Counted from the first letter of the stretch, positions 17,667 to 27,633 are shown. The stretch: DNA of 64,000 nt from Mycolicibacterium mucogenicum DSM 44124 (GCF_005670685.2 NZ_CP062008.1:868001-932000), one strand, 5' to 3'. Notes: a model not told the origin generated them from the letters alone. Numbers and translations: made by a program.

Positions 17667-19196
17667 ATGGGTGTCGATCCGCGTACGCCGGTGATCGTGG
17701 GTGTCGGTCAGTTCACCGAACGCCTTGAGGACCCCGACTACCGCGGCATGTCGTCCGTCGACCTCGCGGCGGCAGCGGCGCAGGCGGCGCTACAGGACAC
17801 CGGAGCCGACGTCACGGCAGTTGCCGCGGCCATCGACACGGTCGCGGGCACTCGACAGTTCGAGATCTCCGGCCACGTTCCGGCACCGCTCGGCAAATCG
17901 AACAACTACCCGCGCTCCGTGGCACAGCGCATCGGCGCTGATCCCGGCCGCGCCGTGCTTGAAGTCATCGGCGGGCAGAGCCCGCAACACCTGATCACCG
18001 AATTCGCCGGCGAGATCGTGGCCGGCCGCGCCGACGTCGTGATGATCATGGGGTCGGAAAACACGTCCAGCATCCGCTACTTCAAGGGTCGGGATGACAA
18101 ACCCGATCACTCGGAGACCATCGACGGCCAGCTCGAGGACCGCGGCTACGGGTACGACGGCATCTTCGACGAGTACACCGTTCGGCACGGGTTGATCGGT
18201 GCGCCTGTGCAGTACGGCCTGCTGGACAACGCCCGGCGGGCGCGGCTCGGCGTGTCCGTGCAGAACTACCGGCAGGCGATGGGGGAGCTGTTCGCCCCGA
18301 TGTCGAAAGTCGCGGCCAAGAACCCATATTCGTCGGCGCCGGTGGAGCGCACCGTCGACGAGCTGGTGACCGTCACCGACAAGAACCGGATGATCTGTGA
18401 CCCCTACCCGCGGCTGATGGTAGCTCGCGATCAGGTGAACATGGGCGCGGCAGCGGTGCTGATGTCCGTGGAGTCGGCGCGCAAACTGGGTGTGTCGGAA
18501 TCCAAGTGGGTATATCTGCGCGGTCATGCGGACTTGAAGGAGCAGAAGCTGCTTGACCGTCCCGATGTCGGTGCCAGCCCGGCATCGGTGCTGGCCGTGC
18601 GGGAAGCGTTGCGGGTGGCTGGAATTGGGATAGACGACGTCTCGGCATTCGACCTGTACAGCTGCTTCCCGTTCCCGGTGTTCAACATCTGTGATGGCGT
18701 CGGCCTGGCTGCTGACGATCCGCGGGGGCTGACGCTGACCGGTGGACTGCCGTACTTCGGCGGCCCGGGAAACAACTACTCGCTGCACGGGATCGCGGAG
18801 GCGGTCACCCGAATGCGGGAAACCCCAGGCGAATTCGCATTGGTCGGAGCCAACGGGGGCATCGCCAGCAAGTTCTCGGTCGGCATCTATTCGACCGAGC
18901 CGGCGGACTGGGTGGCCGACAACAGCGCCGAATTGTGCGCAGAGGTCGCGACGTGGCCGACGATCGCCGTCACCGAGCATGCGAACGGCCCCGCGACCAT
19001 CGAGACCTACACCGTCCGGTACGACTGGACTCCCAACACCGGCATCATCATCGGGCGCCTCGACGTGGACGGCAGCCGGTTCTTGGCTACGACGACAGAC
19101 GCCGACCTGATGGCGCTGCTGTGTGATGGCGAGCCGCTCGGTGCGAAGATCGTCGTCACCTCGACTGACGAGGGTAATCGGGCTGTGCTGGCCTGA
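17667..19196 (+). CDS. Thiolase-like acetyl-CoA acetyltransferase (SCP2/type-1-extended)
   Basis: A 509-residue thiolase-superfamily enzyme. N-terminal TPVIVGVGQFTERLE and the later LYSCFPFPVFNICDGVGL, GGLPYFGGPGNNYSLHGIAE and LVGANGGIASKFSVGIY are typical of the long mycobacterial 'acetyl-CoA acetyltransferase' group, whose His and Cys positions differ from classical thiolases. The last 90 residues form the extra C-terminal domain of this group. The CoA substrate is unknown. GGAGG precedes ATG 17667. It is divergent from the ESX-substrate operon. Confidence 0.85.
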   Translation: MGVDPRTPVIVGVGQFTERLEDPDYRGMSSVDLAAAAAQAALQDTGADVTAVAAAIDTVAGTRQFEISGHVPAPLGKSNNYPRSVAQRIGADPGRAVLEVIGGQSPQHLITEFAGEIVAGRADVVMIMGSENTSSIRYFKGRDDKPDHSETIDGQLEDRGYGYDGIFDEYTVRHGLIGAPVQYGLLDNARRARLGVSVQNYRQAMGELFAPMSKVAAKNPYSSAPVERTVDELVTVTDKNRMICDPYPRLMVARDQVNMGAAAVLMSVESARKLGVSESKWVYLRGHADLKEQKLLDRPDVGASPASVLAVREALRVAGIGIDDVSAFDLYSCFPFPVFNICDGVGLAADDPRGLTLTGGLPYFGGPGNNYSLHGIAEAVTRMRETPGEFALVGANGGIASKFSVGIYSTEPADWVADNSAELCAEVATWPTIAVTEHANGPATIETYTVRYDWTPNTGIIIGRLDVDGSRFLATTTDADLMALLCDGEPLGAKIVVTSTDEGNRAVLA

Positions 19197-19213
19197 TCTT
19201 GGTTGCCGAGATC

Positions 19214-19256
19214 GACGAAATGGTCGTTCTTGCAAGAGATTAGCGACCAATTCGTC
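19214..19256. terminator. Hairpin between thiolase-like gene and lipoprotein gene
   Basis: GACGAA-A-TGGTCG pairs with CGACCA-A-TTCGTC, 12 bp with one A-A mismatch and a 17-base loop. It lies between convergent genes and has no long T run. Confidence 0.6.
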
Positions 19257-19298
19257 AATCCCGACGCATCAGAACGACAAGGGCGCAGAAGTATCCGT

Positions 19299-19835
19299 TT
19301 AGAAAAACGTCAGCTTGCCCTGACCCACCAGGAAGCCACTCTGGTAGGCGAGGCAGGCGGCGGTACCGTTGTCGATAATGCCGCATTGTGCTTTGCCATC
19401 GTCGAATCGCAGGACGTGATGCAAAGGCAAGTTTGGTGCTGTCGGCTGGGCAGGCTTGTCGGGATAGGCCGCCGAAGTGGACTGGCCTCCAACGCCATAA
19501 CCAGTATCGAACCCCATGCTCCACTCGCCATCCCGACCGGGAATCGGGCCCGCGCAACCGATTGATGCACCCGATGATTCGGTCACGCGGATGAGGCAAC
19601 GCTGGCCGCTCGGCGTCGAAAAGCGGTACTTTGTGTCAAAATCGGGTCCGTCGGAGTAGTAGCTGCGGGGGTTGGCGGGCGTGTAGTTGCTGAGGTCTGG
19701 AAAGTCGACGCCCAGGGGTGTGCCAGGTACTGTCCCGCTTGGTCGTTTGGGTGTACTTGGCGTGCAGCCGATAGCGGTCACGAGAATTGTTGTCGCAATC
19801 AGCATTCTTTGACAACGACTGGTGAATGAACGCAT
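19299..19835 (-). CDS. FPDLS-family putative lipoprotein (paralogue 2)
   Basis: A 178-residue exported protein with a signal segment ending in VTAIGC, a plausible but weak lipobox. The mature part has DFPDLSNYTPAN, RFSTPSGQRCLI and SIGCAGPIPGRDGEWS, then CGIIDNGTAACLAYQSGFLVG. These match the genes at 15215 and 19849, including four Cys that may form two disulphides. The function is unknown. ATG 19835 leaves 13 bp to the upstream paralogue's stop; longer starts would overlap it. Confidence 0.7.
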   Translation of the reverse strand: MRSFTSRCQRMLIATTILVTAIGCTPSTPKRPSGTVPGTPLGVDFPDLSNYTPANPRSYYSDGPDFDTKYRFSTPSGQRCLIRVTESSGASIGCAGPIPGRDGEWSMGFDTGYGVGGQSTSAAYPDKPAQPTAPNLPLHHVLRFDDGKAQCGIIDNGTAACLAYQSGFLVGQGKLTFF

Positions 19836-19848
19836 TGCCACAGGACCC

Positions 19849-20415
19849 CTAGAAAAGCACAACATTGTCGAGGTTCACAACGAACCCGTGATCGCCGATG
19901 TGACAGGCCGGGGTTCCGACATCAAGGATCCCGCAAGCGATGTCGCCTTGATTGATCTGTAGTGCTTCGTGGCGAGCCAAAGTTGGTGACGGTGTCGCAG
20001 GAGGCGTGAAAATTCCAGGTCCACTCTTATTCAGTTCGATGTATATCTTTGCGCCGCTGCCGCGTTCGACACGAAGCGACCATTGGTGCGAGCGGCCCGG
20101 AATTGGCCCGACGCAACTGACGCCGTCAGGTTGTGACTCACGGCCCGTGGCAAGGCTGCAACGTAGACCCAAGGGCGTCAAGAAGCCGAATACTGACTTG
20201 GCGTCGCTCAGTTTCGAATAACTGCCGGACTCAGCTGCGGTGAATGTGCTGAGGTCTGGAAAATTGACATCCCGTGGCGTCGCTGGATTGTGCGAGCTGT
20301 CATCAAACTGCGAACACGCCGTGAGCGGAATTGATGCTGCCGCCACGATTACGACGGCGCCCCACCCGCCAACAAGCCACCCCATGAGCGTCAGTCTATG
20401 GGGGTCAATGCGCAT
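19849..20415 (-). CDS. FPDLS-family lipoprotein (paralogue 3)
   Basis: A 188-residue lipoprotein with a good lipobox, LTAC, after a hydrophobic stretch (VVIVAAASIP). The mature chain has NFPDLSTFTAAESGSYS, FLTPLGLRCSL, SCVGPIPGRSHQWS and a tail ACGILDVGTPACHIGDHGFV. This C...C...HGFV ending is shared with the protein at 15215. It is probably transcribed with the next paralogue. ATG 20415 was chosen; GTG 20436 is possible. The surface role is unknown. Confidence 0.72.
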   Translation of the reverse strand: MRIDPHRLTLMGWLVGGWGAVVIVAAASIPLTACSQFDDSSHNPATPRDVNFPDLSTFTAAESGSYSKLSDAKSVFGFLTPLGLRCSLATGRESQPDGVSCVGPIPGRSHQWSLRVERGSGAKIYIELNKSGPGIFTPPATPSPTLARHEALQINQGDIACGILDVGTPACHIGDHGFVVNLDNVVLF

Positions 20416-20442
20416 GCCCTGACGGAAATCCGGCACAAGAAA

Positions 20443-20474
20443 CTGCGGCGGTCAAGGAACCTTGACCGCCGCAG
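20443..20474 (-). terminator. Terminator of the LLM monooxygenase gene
   Basis: A perfect 15-bp stem (CTGCGGCGGTCAAGG with its complement) around an AA loop. On the minus strand it is followed by TTTCTTG, so it should end transcripts of the gene at 20521. Confidence 0.85.
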
Positions 20475-20520
20475 ATCGAGTGTGACTAGGAGCCCCGACA
20501 ACAAAGCGCGGGACAGATCC

Positions 20521-21372
20521 TCAGATCCCGAAGTCACTCAGCTTCTTCGCCAGCTTCTCGACATACGCCGACACGGTCGCGTCGTCGCTGTCCGGCAACC
20601 CGAACAGCACCTCGGTCACACCGAGCTTCTTCCAGCGCGCCAGCTTGTCGGCGTCGGGCTTGAAGTCCAGCGCGACGATGGTCGGCGCACCCGAACGGCC
20701 GGCCGCGGCCCAGGTGTCCTGCAGCAGCTTGACAGGCTCGTCGATGTCGAAGTCGCGCGGCGTCGTGATCCAGCCGTCGGCCGACTTGGCGATCCACTTG
20801 AAGTTCTTCTCGGTGCCGGCCGCGCCGACCAGGATCGGGACGTGCGACTGCACGGGCTTCGGCCAGGCCCACGACGGCCCGAACTTCACGAATTCACCGT
20901 CGTACTCGGCTTCTTCCTGGGTCCACAGCGCACGCATCGCCTCGAGGTACTCGCGGAGCATGGTGCGCCGCCGGGCCGGCGGGACGTTGTGGTCCTGGAG
21001 TTCGTCTGTGTTCCAACCGAATCCGACGCCGACCGACACCCGGCCGCCAGAAAGGTGATCCAGCGTCGCAATCGACTTCGCGAGGGTGATGGGGTCGTGC
21101 TCAACGGGCAGCGCCACGGCGGTCGACAGCCGCACCCGCGACGTCACCGACGCGGCCGAGCCGAGCGCGACCCACGGATCCAGCGTCCGCATGTAGCGGT
21201 CGTCGGGCAGCGTCTCGTCACCGGTGGTCGGGTGGGCCGCCTGGCGCTTGATCGGGATGTGCGTGTGTTCGGGCACGTAGAAGGTGGTGAAGCCGTGATC
21301 GTCGGCCAGTTTGGCGGCGGCGGCGGGCTTGATGCCGCGGTCGCTGGTGAAAAGTACGAGCCCGTAGTCCAT
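20521..21372 (-). CDS. LLM class, probably F420-dependent, oxidoreductase
   Basis: A 283-residue luciferase-like (TIM barrel) flavin or F420 enzyme. DYGLVLFTSDRGIKPAAAAK, EHTHIP, LSTAVALPVEHDP and GGRVSVGVGFGWNTDE are the usual TIGR03619-like marks. By position it corresponds to Rv0953c. The substrate cannot be told. Start is ATG 21372. A terminator lies at 20443-20474, and the gene is divergent from the SfnG-like gene with a 185-bp gap. Confidence 0.85.
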   Translation of the reverse strand: MDYGLVLFTSDRGIKPAAAAKLADDHGFTTFYVPEHTHIPIKRQAAHPTTGDETLPDDRYMRTLDPWVALGSAASVTSRVRLSTAVALPVEHDPITLAKSIATLDHLSGGRVSVGVGFGWNTDELQDHNVPPARRRTMLREYLEAMRALWTQEEAEYDGEFVKFGPSWAWPKPVQSHVPILVGAAGTEKNFKWIAKSADGWITTPRDFDIDEPVKLLQDTWAAAGRSGAPTIVALDFKPDADKLARWKKLGVTEVLFGLPDSDDATVSAYVEKLAKKLSDFGI

Positions 21373-21557
21373 ACGGTGAATTAGAACGTGTTTCAGTATA
21401 GGGCGCAAGGGTGGGTGGCAAGAATGCCAAAGTAGGCCCATTACCTGGGAATTTTCGACGCGATGCAGCCGCTAGACGCCTGTGAACCGATCCGGAGATA
21501 ACTTCATCGCGAACGTTACCCACGACGGTGACGTACCTCGCTTGTTCACATGGGCCC

Positions 21558-22688
21558 ATGACGACCGAACGCATCGCCGACCACGTCAAGTTCGCCTACT
21601 GGGTGCCCAACGTCAGCGGCGGCCTGGTGACCAGTGACATCGAGCAGCGGACCGACTGGAACTACGAATACAACAAGAAGCTCGCGCAGACCGCGGAGAA
21701 CAACGGCTTCGAGTACGCCCTGAGCCAGGTCCGGTATGAGGCCAGCTACGGCGCCGAATATCAGCACGAATCAACGAGTTTCAGCCTCGCGCTGCTCCTG
21801 GCGACCGAACGCCTGAAGGTGATTGCAGCCGTTCACCCGGGCCTCTGGCAGCCGGCGGTGCTCGCGAAACTGGGAGCGACGGCCGACCACCTCTCGAACG
21901 GCCGCTTCGCCGTCAACGTCGTCTCCGGTTGGTTCAAGGACGAGTTCACGCACCTGGGCGAGCCCTGGCTGGAACACGACGAGCGCTACCGCCGCAGCGC
22001 CGAGTTCCTCCAGGTCCTGCGCAAGATCTGGACCGAGGACGACGTCGACTTCCGCGGCGACTTCTACCGAATCCACGACTTCACGCTGAAGCCCAAGCCG
22101 CTCAACACGGCCGAGCGCCCCAACCCGGAACTGTTCCAGGGCGGCAACTCGAGCGCGGCGCGCCGCAACGGCGGCTATTACGCCGACTGGTACTTCTCCA
22201 ATGGCAAGGACTTCGACGGCGTGACCGAGCAAATCGTCGACGTCCGCGACCACGCCCGCCAGGTTGCCCGGGAGGTCCGGTTCGGGCTGAACGGCTTCAT
22301 CATCGCGCGCGACACCGAGAAAGAGGCGAAAGAAGTCCTCAAGGAGATCGTCGCGAAGGCCAACCGGCCGGCAGTCGAAGGGTTCCGCCAGGCCGTGCAG
22401 CAGGCCGGCAACTCGACCGGCGACAAGAAGGGCATGTGGGCGGATTCGAGCTTCGAAGACCTGGTGCAGTACAACGACGGTTTTCGTACCAAGTTGATCG
22501 GAACCCCGGAACAGATCGCCGAACGGATTGCTGCCTACCGCAAACGTGGCGTCGATCTGATCCTCGGTGGCTTCCTGCATTTCCAGGAGGAAATCGAGTA
22601 CTTCGGAGCCAAGGTGCTGCCGTTGGTGCGGGAAATCGAGGAGGCGGAACAGGACGCCGCGGAGGCGCCGATTCGCGTCCCGGCCTGA
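21558..22688 (+). CDS. sfnG: FMNH2-dependent dimethylsulfone monooxygenase-like (SfnG family)
   Basis: A 376-residue luciferase-family enzyme. The N-terminal VKFAYWVPNVSGGLVTSDIE and the central AVHPGLWQPAVLAKLGAT and NVVSGWFKDEFTHLGEPW are typical of SfnG, which converts dimethylsulfone to methanesulfinate for sulfur supply. Related alkanesulfonate monooxygenases share the fold, so the exact substrate is inferred. No reductase gene is adjacent. ATG 21558 follows a CCC; an upstream in-frame start at 21528 lacks support. Confidence 0.82.
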   Translation: MTTERIADHVKFAYWVPNVSGGLVTSDIEQRTDWNYEYNKKLAQTAENNGFEYALSQVRYEASYGAEYQHESTSFSLALLLATERLKVIAAVHPGLWQPAVLAKLGATADHLSNGRFAVNVVSGWFKDEFTHLGEPWLEHDERYRRSAEFLQVLRKIWTEDDVDFRGDFYRIHDFTLKPKPLNTAERPNPELFQGGNSSAARRNGGYYADWYFSNGKDFDGVTEQIVDVRDHARQVAREVRFGLNGFIIARDTEKEAKEVLKEIVAKANRPAVEGFRQAVQQAGNSTGDKKGMWADSSFEDLVQYNDGFRTKLIGTPEQIAERIAAYRKRGVDLILGGFLHFQEEIEYFGAKVLPLVREIEEAEQDAAEAPIRVPA

Positions 22689-22817
22689 CGCGTCGGCAAG
22701 TTTGCTCAGGGCTGTCGCGGCAGCTCAGGCCGGTACTCGGCGTCTTCAACTGGTGCGAGGCACCCTCAGTGAAGTGCGCTAGCGTGGTTGGTCGAGTCGA
22801 CAGGTACAGGAGAGGTC

Positions 22818-23771
22818 ATGACGTACCAGCCCGGTAACCCCGGCTACCCGCCCGCCCAACAGCCCGGCCAGTACGGCAACCAGTACGGCGGGCCGACCCA
22901 GCAGTTCAACCGTCTGCCCGAGCAGATCCCGGCTGCGCCTGCGGCGCCGGCCGGCCCGAGCAAACTGCCGGAGTACCTGACCATCGCGGTCGCGGCGCTC
23001 GGCCTGCTCATCTTCGGCTTCAACTTCGCGCCCCAGTTGGGTGCGGGAGGCCTGGATGCGGGCACCGGCAGCATCCTGACCCAGGCGCCGATCGTCGTCG
23101 CCGTGCTGGCCGCGCTGCTCGCCGGCGTCAGCCTGCTGCCCAAGCAGAAGAGCTTCAAGTCGTGGGTCGCGATCCTCGCGGTGCTGGCCTTGCTGCTGGT
23201 GGTCAACGAGATCGTGCAGGCGCCCAAGGGCATCGAGGTCGAGTGGGGCCTCTATGTCGTGCTCGCGCTGTCGGTGCTGCAGGCCGGTAGCGCTGTTGCG
23301 GCGCTGCTGCTGGACGCCGGCGTCATCCAGCCGCCCGCACCGCGTCCGCAGGCCGATCCGTACAACTACGGCGGACCGGCGCAGGGCTACAACCCGCAGG
23401 CTCAGTACTACGGCCAGCAGCCTCAGCAGCAGTACGGCCAGCAGACCGGCCAGCACTTCGGTCAGCAGGGTGGCTACCAGCCGCAGTCCCAGAACGGTCC
23501 CATCGGCGGCTACACCGGTGCACAGAGCGCGTCGCAGCACGGCGCCGACTCGGGTCCGCCGACCCCGCCGACCGGGTTCCCCGCGTTCGGTCAGCCGCAG
23601 CAGTCGGCCGGCCAGTCGTCGGCCCCGCAGCAGTCGTCGGGTCAGGGTCCGTCGGCGTCCGAGGCCGTGGCCGGATCGTCGTCGTTCACCTCGTCGCCCA
23701 GCGTTCCGGGCGCGACGGGATCCGGCTCGGAGCCGACGACGACCTTCCAGCAACCCCCGGCTCCGCAGTAA
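22818..23771 (+). CDS. DUF5336 membrane protein (34-kDa antigen family)
   Basis: A 317-residue protein like M. tuberculosis Rv0954. A short Pro/Gln-rich N-terminus leads to four hydrophobic segments (from YLTIAVAALGLLIFGFNF to LYVVLALSVLQAGSAVAAL), then a long Gln/Pro/Ser/Tyr-rich tail (QYYGQQPQQQYGQQTGQ and similar repeats) that is likely disordered. Work in mycobacteria links this protein to the divisome and cell elongation; I recall this only generally. AGAGG lies before ATG 22818. It heads a cluster with the DUF6350 gene and purNH. Confidence 0.85.
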   Translation: MTYQPGNPGYPPAQQPGQYGNQYGGPTQQFNRLPEQIPAAPAAPAGPSKLPEYLTIAVAALGLLIFGFNFAPQLGAGGLDAGTGSILTQAPIVVAVLAALLAGVSLLPKQKSFKSWVAILAVLALLLVVNEIVQAPKGIEVEWGLYVVLALSVLQAGSAVAALLLDAGVIQPPAPRPQADPYNYGGPAQGYNPQAQYYGQQPQQQYGQQTGQHFGQQGGYQPQSQNGPIGGYTGAQSASQHGADSGPPTPPTGFPAFGQPQQSAGQSSAPQQSSGQGPSASEAVAGSSSFTSSPSVPGATGSGSEPTTTFQQPPAPQ

Positions 23772-23817
23772 TCGGGTCCGGCTTCGTCATAATCGCTAGG
23801 GCGCTCGCGGCACGCGA

Positions 23818-25365
23818 GTGACGACCTCGCGAGGAGTGACCCAGCTAGTGGATAACCGACCAGTCGGTACGCGCCAGGCGCGTGACCTGCTTCGGGTTGC
23901 GTTCGGCCCGTCGGGCATCGCCCTGGCGATCATCGCCGCGCTGGTGCTGATCCAGTTGGTCATCGCCAACAGCGATCTGACCGGTGCGTTCGGCGCGATG
24001 GCCAGCATGTGGCTGGGCGTGCACGGCGTGCCGGTGTCGATCGGCGGCGCCGAGCTCGGCGTGATGCCGCTGGCCCCGTTGCTGGCGATGGTCTGGGGCA
24101 CGGCCCGCACCACGGCCGCGGCGACGCGGCCGGGTGCGTCCTGGTTCGTGGTCCGGTGGATCGTCGCGTCGGCGCTCGGTGGACCACTGCTGATCGCGGC
24201 GATCGCGCTCGCGGTGATCCACGATGCGTCGTCGGTGCTCACCGAGCTGCAGACCCCGAGTGCACTCCAGGCGTTCGGCTGCGTCCTGGCGGTGCACGCG
24301 GTCGGTGCGGCCATCGGTGTCGGCTCGCGCCTGCAGGGGCGGCTGCTGACCGACGCGCACCTGCCGTACTGGCTGCCCGAGGCGTTGCGCGGGGCCGTCG
24401 CCGGCGTGTTGGCGCTGCTCGGCCTGTCGGGATTGGTCGCGGTCGGCTCGATGGTCGTGCACTGGTCGACGATGCACGACCTGTTCGGCATCACCGATTC
24501 GGTGTTCGGCCAGCTCAGCCTCACCGTGCTGTCGGCGCTGTACATCCCGAACGTGATGGTCGGCGCCGCCGCGGTGGCCGTCGGCTCGAGTGTGCACGTC
24601 GGGCTGGCCACGTTCAGTTCTTTCACGGTGCTCGGCGGCGATGTGCCCGCCGTGCCGGTGCTGGCAGCCGTGCCGTCGCCCCCGCTGGGGCCGGTATGGG
24701 TGGCGCTGCTGATCATCGCGGCGGCCTCGGCGGTGGCGGTGGGCCAGCAGTGTTCCCGGCGCCCGGCCCCGTGGCCGATTGCTTTCGCCAAGTTGGCGGT
24801 CGCATCGCTCCTGGCCGCGGTGATGATGGTCCTGCTCGCGATCGCCGGCAGCGGTCGCCTGGGCAACTTCGGTGAGCTCGGGGTCGATCAGACGACGTTC
24901 GGGCCTGCGGTTTTCCTGTGGTTCGTCTCGATCGGCGGTCTCACGGTCGCCATGGCCGGCGGCCTCACCCGCCGTCCGGCCCGGCCGGCACCCGTCGCGC
25001 CGGCTGCGCCCGTCGACGAGGAACCGTATGGCGATGACGTGGCCGACGTCGTCGAGGATGACGAACCCATCACAGAGAAGCTGATCGGTGACGTGTCGGC
25101 TGCCGCCGCGGATGTGGACGACGATTCGCATTTCGCGGGTGGCCCGGCATTCGAGCAGGCCACCGAGTCGGAACGCGAACCCGACCCGGAGCCCGCGGCC
25201 AAACCCGCCGAACCGCGCCGGCCGGCACGTCCGGAACCGGACATGACCCCGGCGCCGGCGGAGGCCTATCAATCCGGCACCACCGATCGCATCGGTGAGC
25301 ACGTCGCCTTCGACCCCGACGAGGACCCTGAGGCGCATTTCGTCGTCGACGACGACGGCCACTAG
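23818..25365 (+). CDS. DUF6350 multi-pass membrane protein
   Basis: A 515-residue protein with roughly nine hydrophobic segments across residues 30-385, followed by an acidic, low-complexity cytoplasmic tail of about 120 residues (EDDEPITEKL and similar). It is the Rv0955 equivalent. The GTG at 23818 is the first start, but GTG codons further in (near VTQLVDNRP) are also possible. No enzymatic motif is visible; its constant place between Rv0954-like and purN genes is known in mycobacteria. Function unknown. Confidence 0.82.
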   Translation: MTTSRGVTQLVDNRPVGTRQARDLLRVAFGPSGIALAIIAALVLIQLVIANSDLTGAFGAMASMWLGVHGVPVSIGGAELGVMPLAPLLAMVWGTARTTAAATRPGASWFVVRWIVASALGGPLLIAAIALAVIHDASSVLTELQTPSALQAFGCVLAVHAVGAAIGVGSRLQGRLLTDAHLPYWLPEALRGAVAGVLALLGLSGLVAVGSMVVHWSTMHDLFGITDSVFGQLSLTVLSALYIPNVMVGAAAVAVGSSVHVGLATFSSFTVLGGDVPAVPVLAAVPSPPLGPVWVALLIIAAASAVAVGQQCSRRPAPWPIAFAKLAVASLLAAVMMVLLAIAGSGRLGNFGELGVDQTTFGPAVFLWFVSIGGLTVAMAGGLTRRPARPAPVAPAAPVDEEPYGDDVADVVEDDEPITEKLIGDVSAAAADVDDDSHFAGGPAFEQATESEREPDPEPAAKPAEPRRPARPEPDMTPAPAEAYQSGTTDRIGEHVAFDPDEDPEAHFVVDDDGH

Positions 25366-25374
25366 GCTGCTCCC

Positions 25375-26004
25375 GTGCAGCAACCGGTTCACGTGCCCCC
25401 GACTGCGCCGGCGCGGCTCGTCGTTCTGGCGTCCGGGACCGGCTCGCTGCTGGAATCGGTGCTGGCTGCAGCAGTCGGCGACTACCCGGCGCGCGTCGTG
25501 GCCGTCGGTACGGATCGTGACTGCCCGGCGCTGCAGATCGGGGCGGCCGCCGGTGCGGCGACGTTCACCACTCGGCTGCGGGACCACCTCGACCGCGCCG
25601 CCTGGGACGCCGCACTGACCGAAGCCGTCGCAGTCCATCAGCCGGATCTGGTGGTGTCGGCGGGGTTCATGAAGATCCTCGGCCCGACGTTTCTCGCGCG
25701 CTTCCAGGGGCGGGTGCTGAACACCCACCCCGCATTGCTGCCGTCGTTTCCAGGGGCACATGCGGTGGCCGAAGCCCTGGCGTACGGCGTACGGGTCACC
25801 GGCAGCACGGTGCACCTGGTGGATGCCGGCACCGATACCGGGCCCATCCTGGCGCAGGAGCCGGTGGCGGTACTCGACAGCGATGACGAATCGTCGCTGC
25901 ATGAACGGATCAAGGTCGTCGAACGACGACTGTTGGTAGATGTGATCGCCGCGGTGGCCCTCCGCGGCGTGACGTGGAGTGGACGAAAGGCGGCCCTAGG
26001 ATGA
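25375..26004 (+). CDS. purN: Phosphoribosylglycinamide formyltransferase
   Basis: A 209-residue enzyme that formylates GAR with 10-formyl-THF in purine synthesis. The folate-binding and catalytic [16 protein letters not shown] (Asn and His) and the Asp of [13 protein letters not shown] are present, and the N-terminal [15 protein letters not shown] binds phosphate. GTG start at 25375. Its stop overlaps the purH ATG by ATGA. Confidence 0.95.
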   Translation: MQQPVHVPPTAPARLVVLASGTGSLLESVLAAAVGDYPARVVAVGTDRDCPALQIGAAAGAATFTTRLRDHLDRAAWDAALTEAVAVHQPDLVVSAGFMKILGPTFLARFQGRVLNTHPALLPSFPGAHAVAEALAYGVRVTGSTVHLVDAGTDTGPILAQEPVAVLDSDDESSLHERIKVVERRLLVDVIAAVALRGVTWSGRKAALG

Positions 26005-27569
26005 CGCGACGACCGATTCGGCGCGCGCTGATCAGCGTGTACGACAAGACCGGCCTGGCTGAGCTGGCCCGCGGGCTGCACGAGGCCGGCGTGACCCTGG
26101 TCTCGACCGGTTCGACGGCGAAAACCATTGCTGCCGAGGGTATCCCGGTGACTCCCGTCGAAGAGGTCACCGGCTTCCCGGAGGTGCTCGACGGCCGCGT
26201 CAAGACGCTGCACCCGCGCGTGCACGCCGGCCTGCTGGCCGACACCCGCAAGGCCGAGCACCTCGCCGCGCTCGATGAGCTCGGGGTCGAGGCGTTCGAA
26301 CTCGTTGTGGTGAACCTGTATCCGTTCACCCAGACCGTGGCGTCGGGCGCTTCCGAGGACGAGTGCGTCGAGCAGATCGACATCGGCGGCCCGTCGATGG
26401 TCCGCGCTGCGGCGAAGAACCACCCGAGCGTCGCCGTCGTCGTCGACCCGCTGGGGTACGACGGTGTGCTGGCGGCCGTTCGGGACGGTGGCTTCACGCT
26501 CGAAGAGCGGAAGAAGCTGGCGTCGTTGGCTTTCCGCCACACCGCCGAGTACGACGTGGCCGTCGCGTCCTGGATGGGTTCGGTGCTGGTGCCCGGCGAC
26601 GACGAGGCATCCGCTGCCGGTATGCCCGCGTGGCTCGGTTCGACCTGGCGCCGCACCGACGTGCTGCGCTACGGCGAGAACCCGCACCAGAAGGCCGCGC
26701 TCTACAGCGACGACGCCGGCTGGCCGGGACTGGCCCAGGCCGAGCAGCTGCACGGAAAAGAGATGTCCTACAACAACTACACCGACGCCGATGCGGCATG
26801 GCGGGCGGCGTTCGACCACGAGGACATCTGCGTGGCGATCATCAAGCATGCCAACCCGTGTGGCATTGCGGTGTCGTCGATCTCGGTTGCCGATGCGCAC
26901 CGCAAGGCGCACGAGTGCGACCCGCTGAGCGCGTTCGGTGGCGTCATCGCGGCCAACACCGCGGTGACCGAGGAGATGGCCGAGACCGTCGCCGACATCT
27001 TCACCGAGGTGATCGTCGCTCCTGCCTTCGAACCGGGCGCCGTTGAAATCCTGAGCCGCAAGAAGAACATTCGTATCCTGGTGGCCAGCGAACCTGAGGG
27101 CGCCGCAGTCGAATACCGTCAGGTCAGCGGTGGCCTGCTGGTGCAGCAGCGCGACGCGCTCGACGCCGCGGGCGACGACCCGCTGAACTGGACACTGGCG
27201 ACCGGCAGCCCGGCCGATCCGGAGACGTTGGCCGACTTGGTGTTTGCGTGGCGCGCGTGCCGCGCGGTGAAGTCGAACGCCATCGTGGTCGCCGCCAACG
27301 GCGCCACCGTCGGTGTCGGCATGGGCCAGGTGAACCGCGTCGACGCGGCCCGGCTGGCGGTCGAGCGGGGTGGTGACCGAGTCAAGGGCGCCGTCGCTGC
27401 CTCCGATGCCTTCTTCCCGTTCCCGGACGGTCTGGAGACCTTGACCAACGCCGGCGTGAAAGCCATTGTGCACCCGGGTGGTTCGGTCCGCGACGACGAA
27501 GTGACCGCGGCCGCCGCCGCTGCGGGCATCACGCTGTACCTGACCGGGGCACGGCACTTCGCCCACTAG
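26001..27569 (+). CDS. purH: Bifunctional AICAR transformylase/IMP cyclohydrolase
   Basis: A 522-residue enzyme for the last two steps of IMP synthesis. The N-terminal MGS-like cyclohydrolase domain has [16 protein letters not shown] and [13 protein letters not shown] [14 protein letters not shown]; the transformylase domain has [13 protein letters not shown], the catalytic KHANPCG and [13 protein letters not shown] 26001 overlaps the purN stop, so expression is coupled. A long hairpin follows at 27583. Confidence 0.97.
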   Translation: MTRRPIRRALISVYDKTGLAELARGLHEAGVTLVSTGSTAKTIAAEGIPVTPVEEVTGFPEVLDGRVKTLHPRVHAGLLADTRKAEHLAALDELGVEAFELVVVNLYPFTQTVASGASEDECVEQIDIGGPSMVRAAAKNHPSVAVVVDPLGYDGVLAAVRDGGFTLEERKKLASLAFRHTAEYDVAVASWMGSVLVPGDDEASAAGMPAWLGSTWRRTDVLRYGENPHQKAALYSDDAGWPGLAQAEQLHGKEMSYNNYTDADAAWRAAFDHEDICVAIIKHANPCGIAVSSISVADAHRKAHECDPLSAFGGVIAANTAVTEEMAETVADIFTEVIVAPAFEPGAVEILSRKKNIRILVASEPEGAAVEYRQVSGGLLVQQRDALDAAGDDPLNWTLATGSPADPETLADLVFAWRACRAVKSNAIVVAANGATVGVGMGQVNRVDAARLAVERGGDRVKGAVAASDAFFPFPDGLETLTNAGVKAIVHPGGSVRDDEVTAAAAAAGITLYLTGARHFAH

Positions 27570-27582
27570 GTCCTACCGGCTG

Positions 27583-27627
27583 AATGGCCAGGTCTGCACG
27601 GAGATGATCCGTGCAAACCTGGCCATT
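27583..27627. terminator. Terminator between purH and mqo
   Basis: AATGGCCAGGT-c-TGCACGGA pairs with TCCGTGCA-a-ACCTGGCCATT, 19 bp with a single mismatch and a 5-base loop. It is placed between convergent genes. Confidence 0.88.
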
Positions 27628-27633
27628 TGCCGT

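Noticed and set aside
23845..25902. 685-codon minus-strand frame opposite the DUF6350 gene and purN
   Set aside because: His/Arg-rich shadow without domains; crosses a gene boundary on the other strand.
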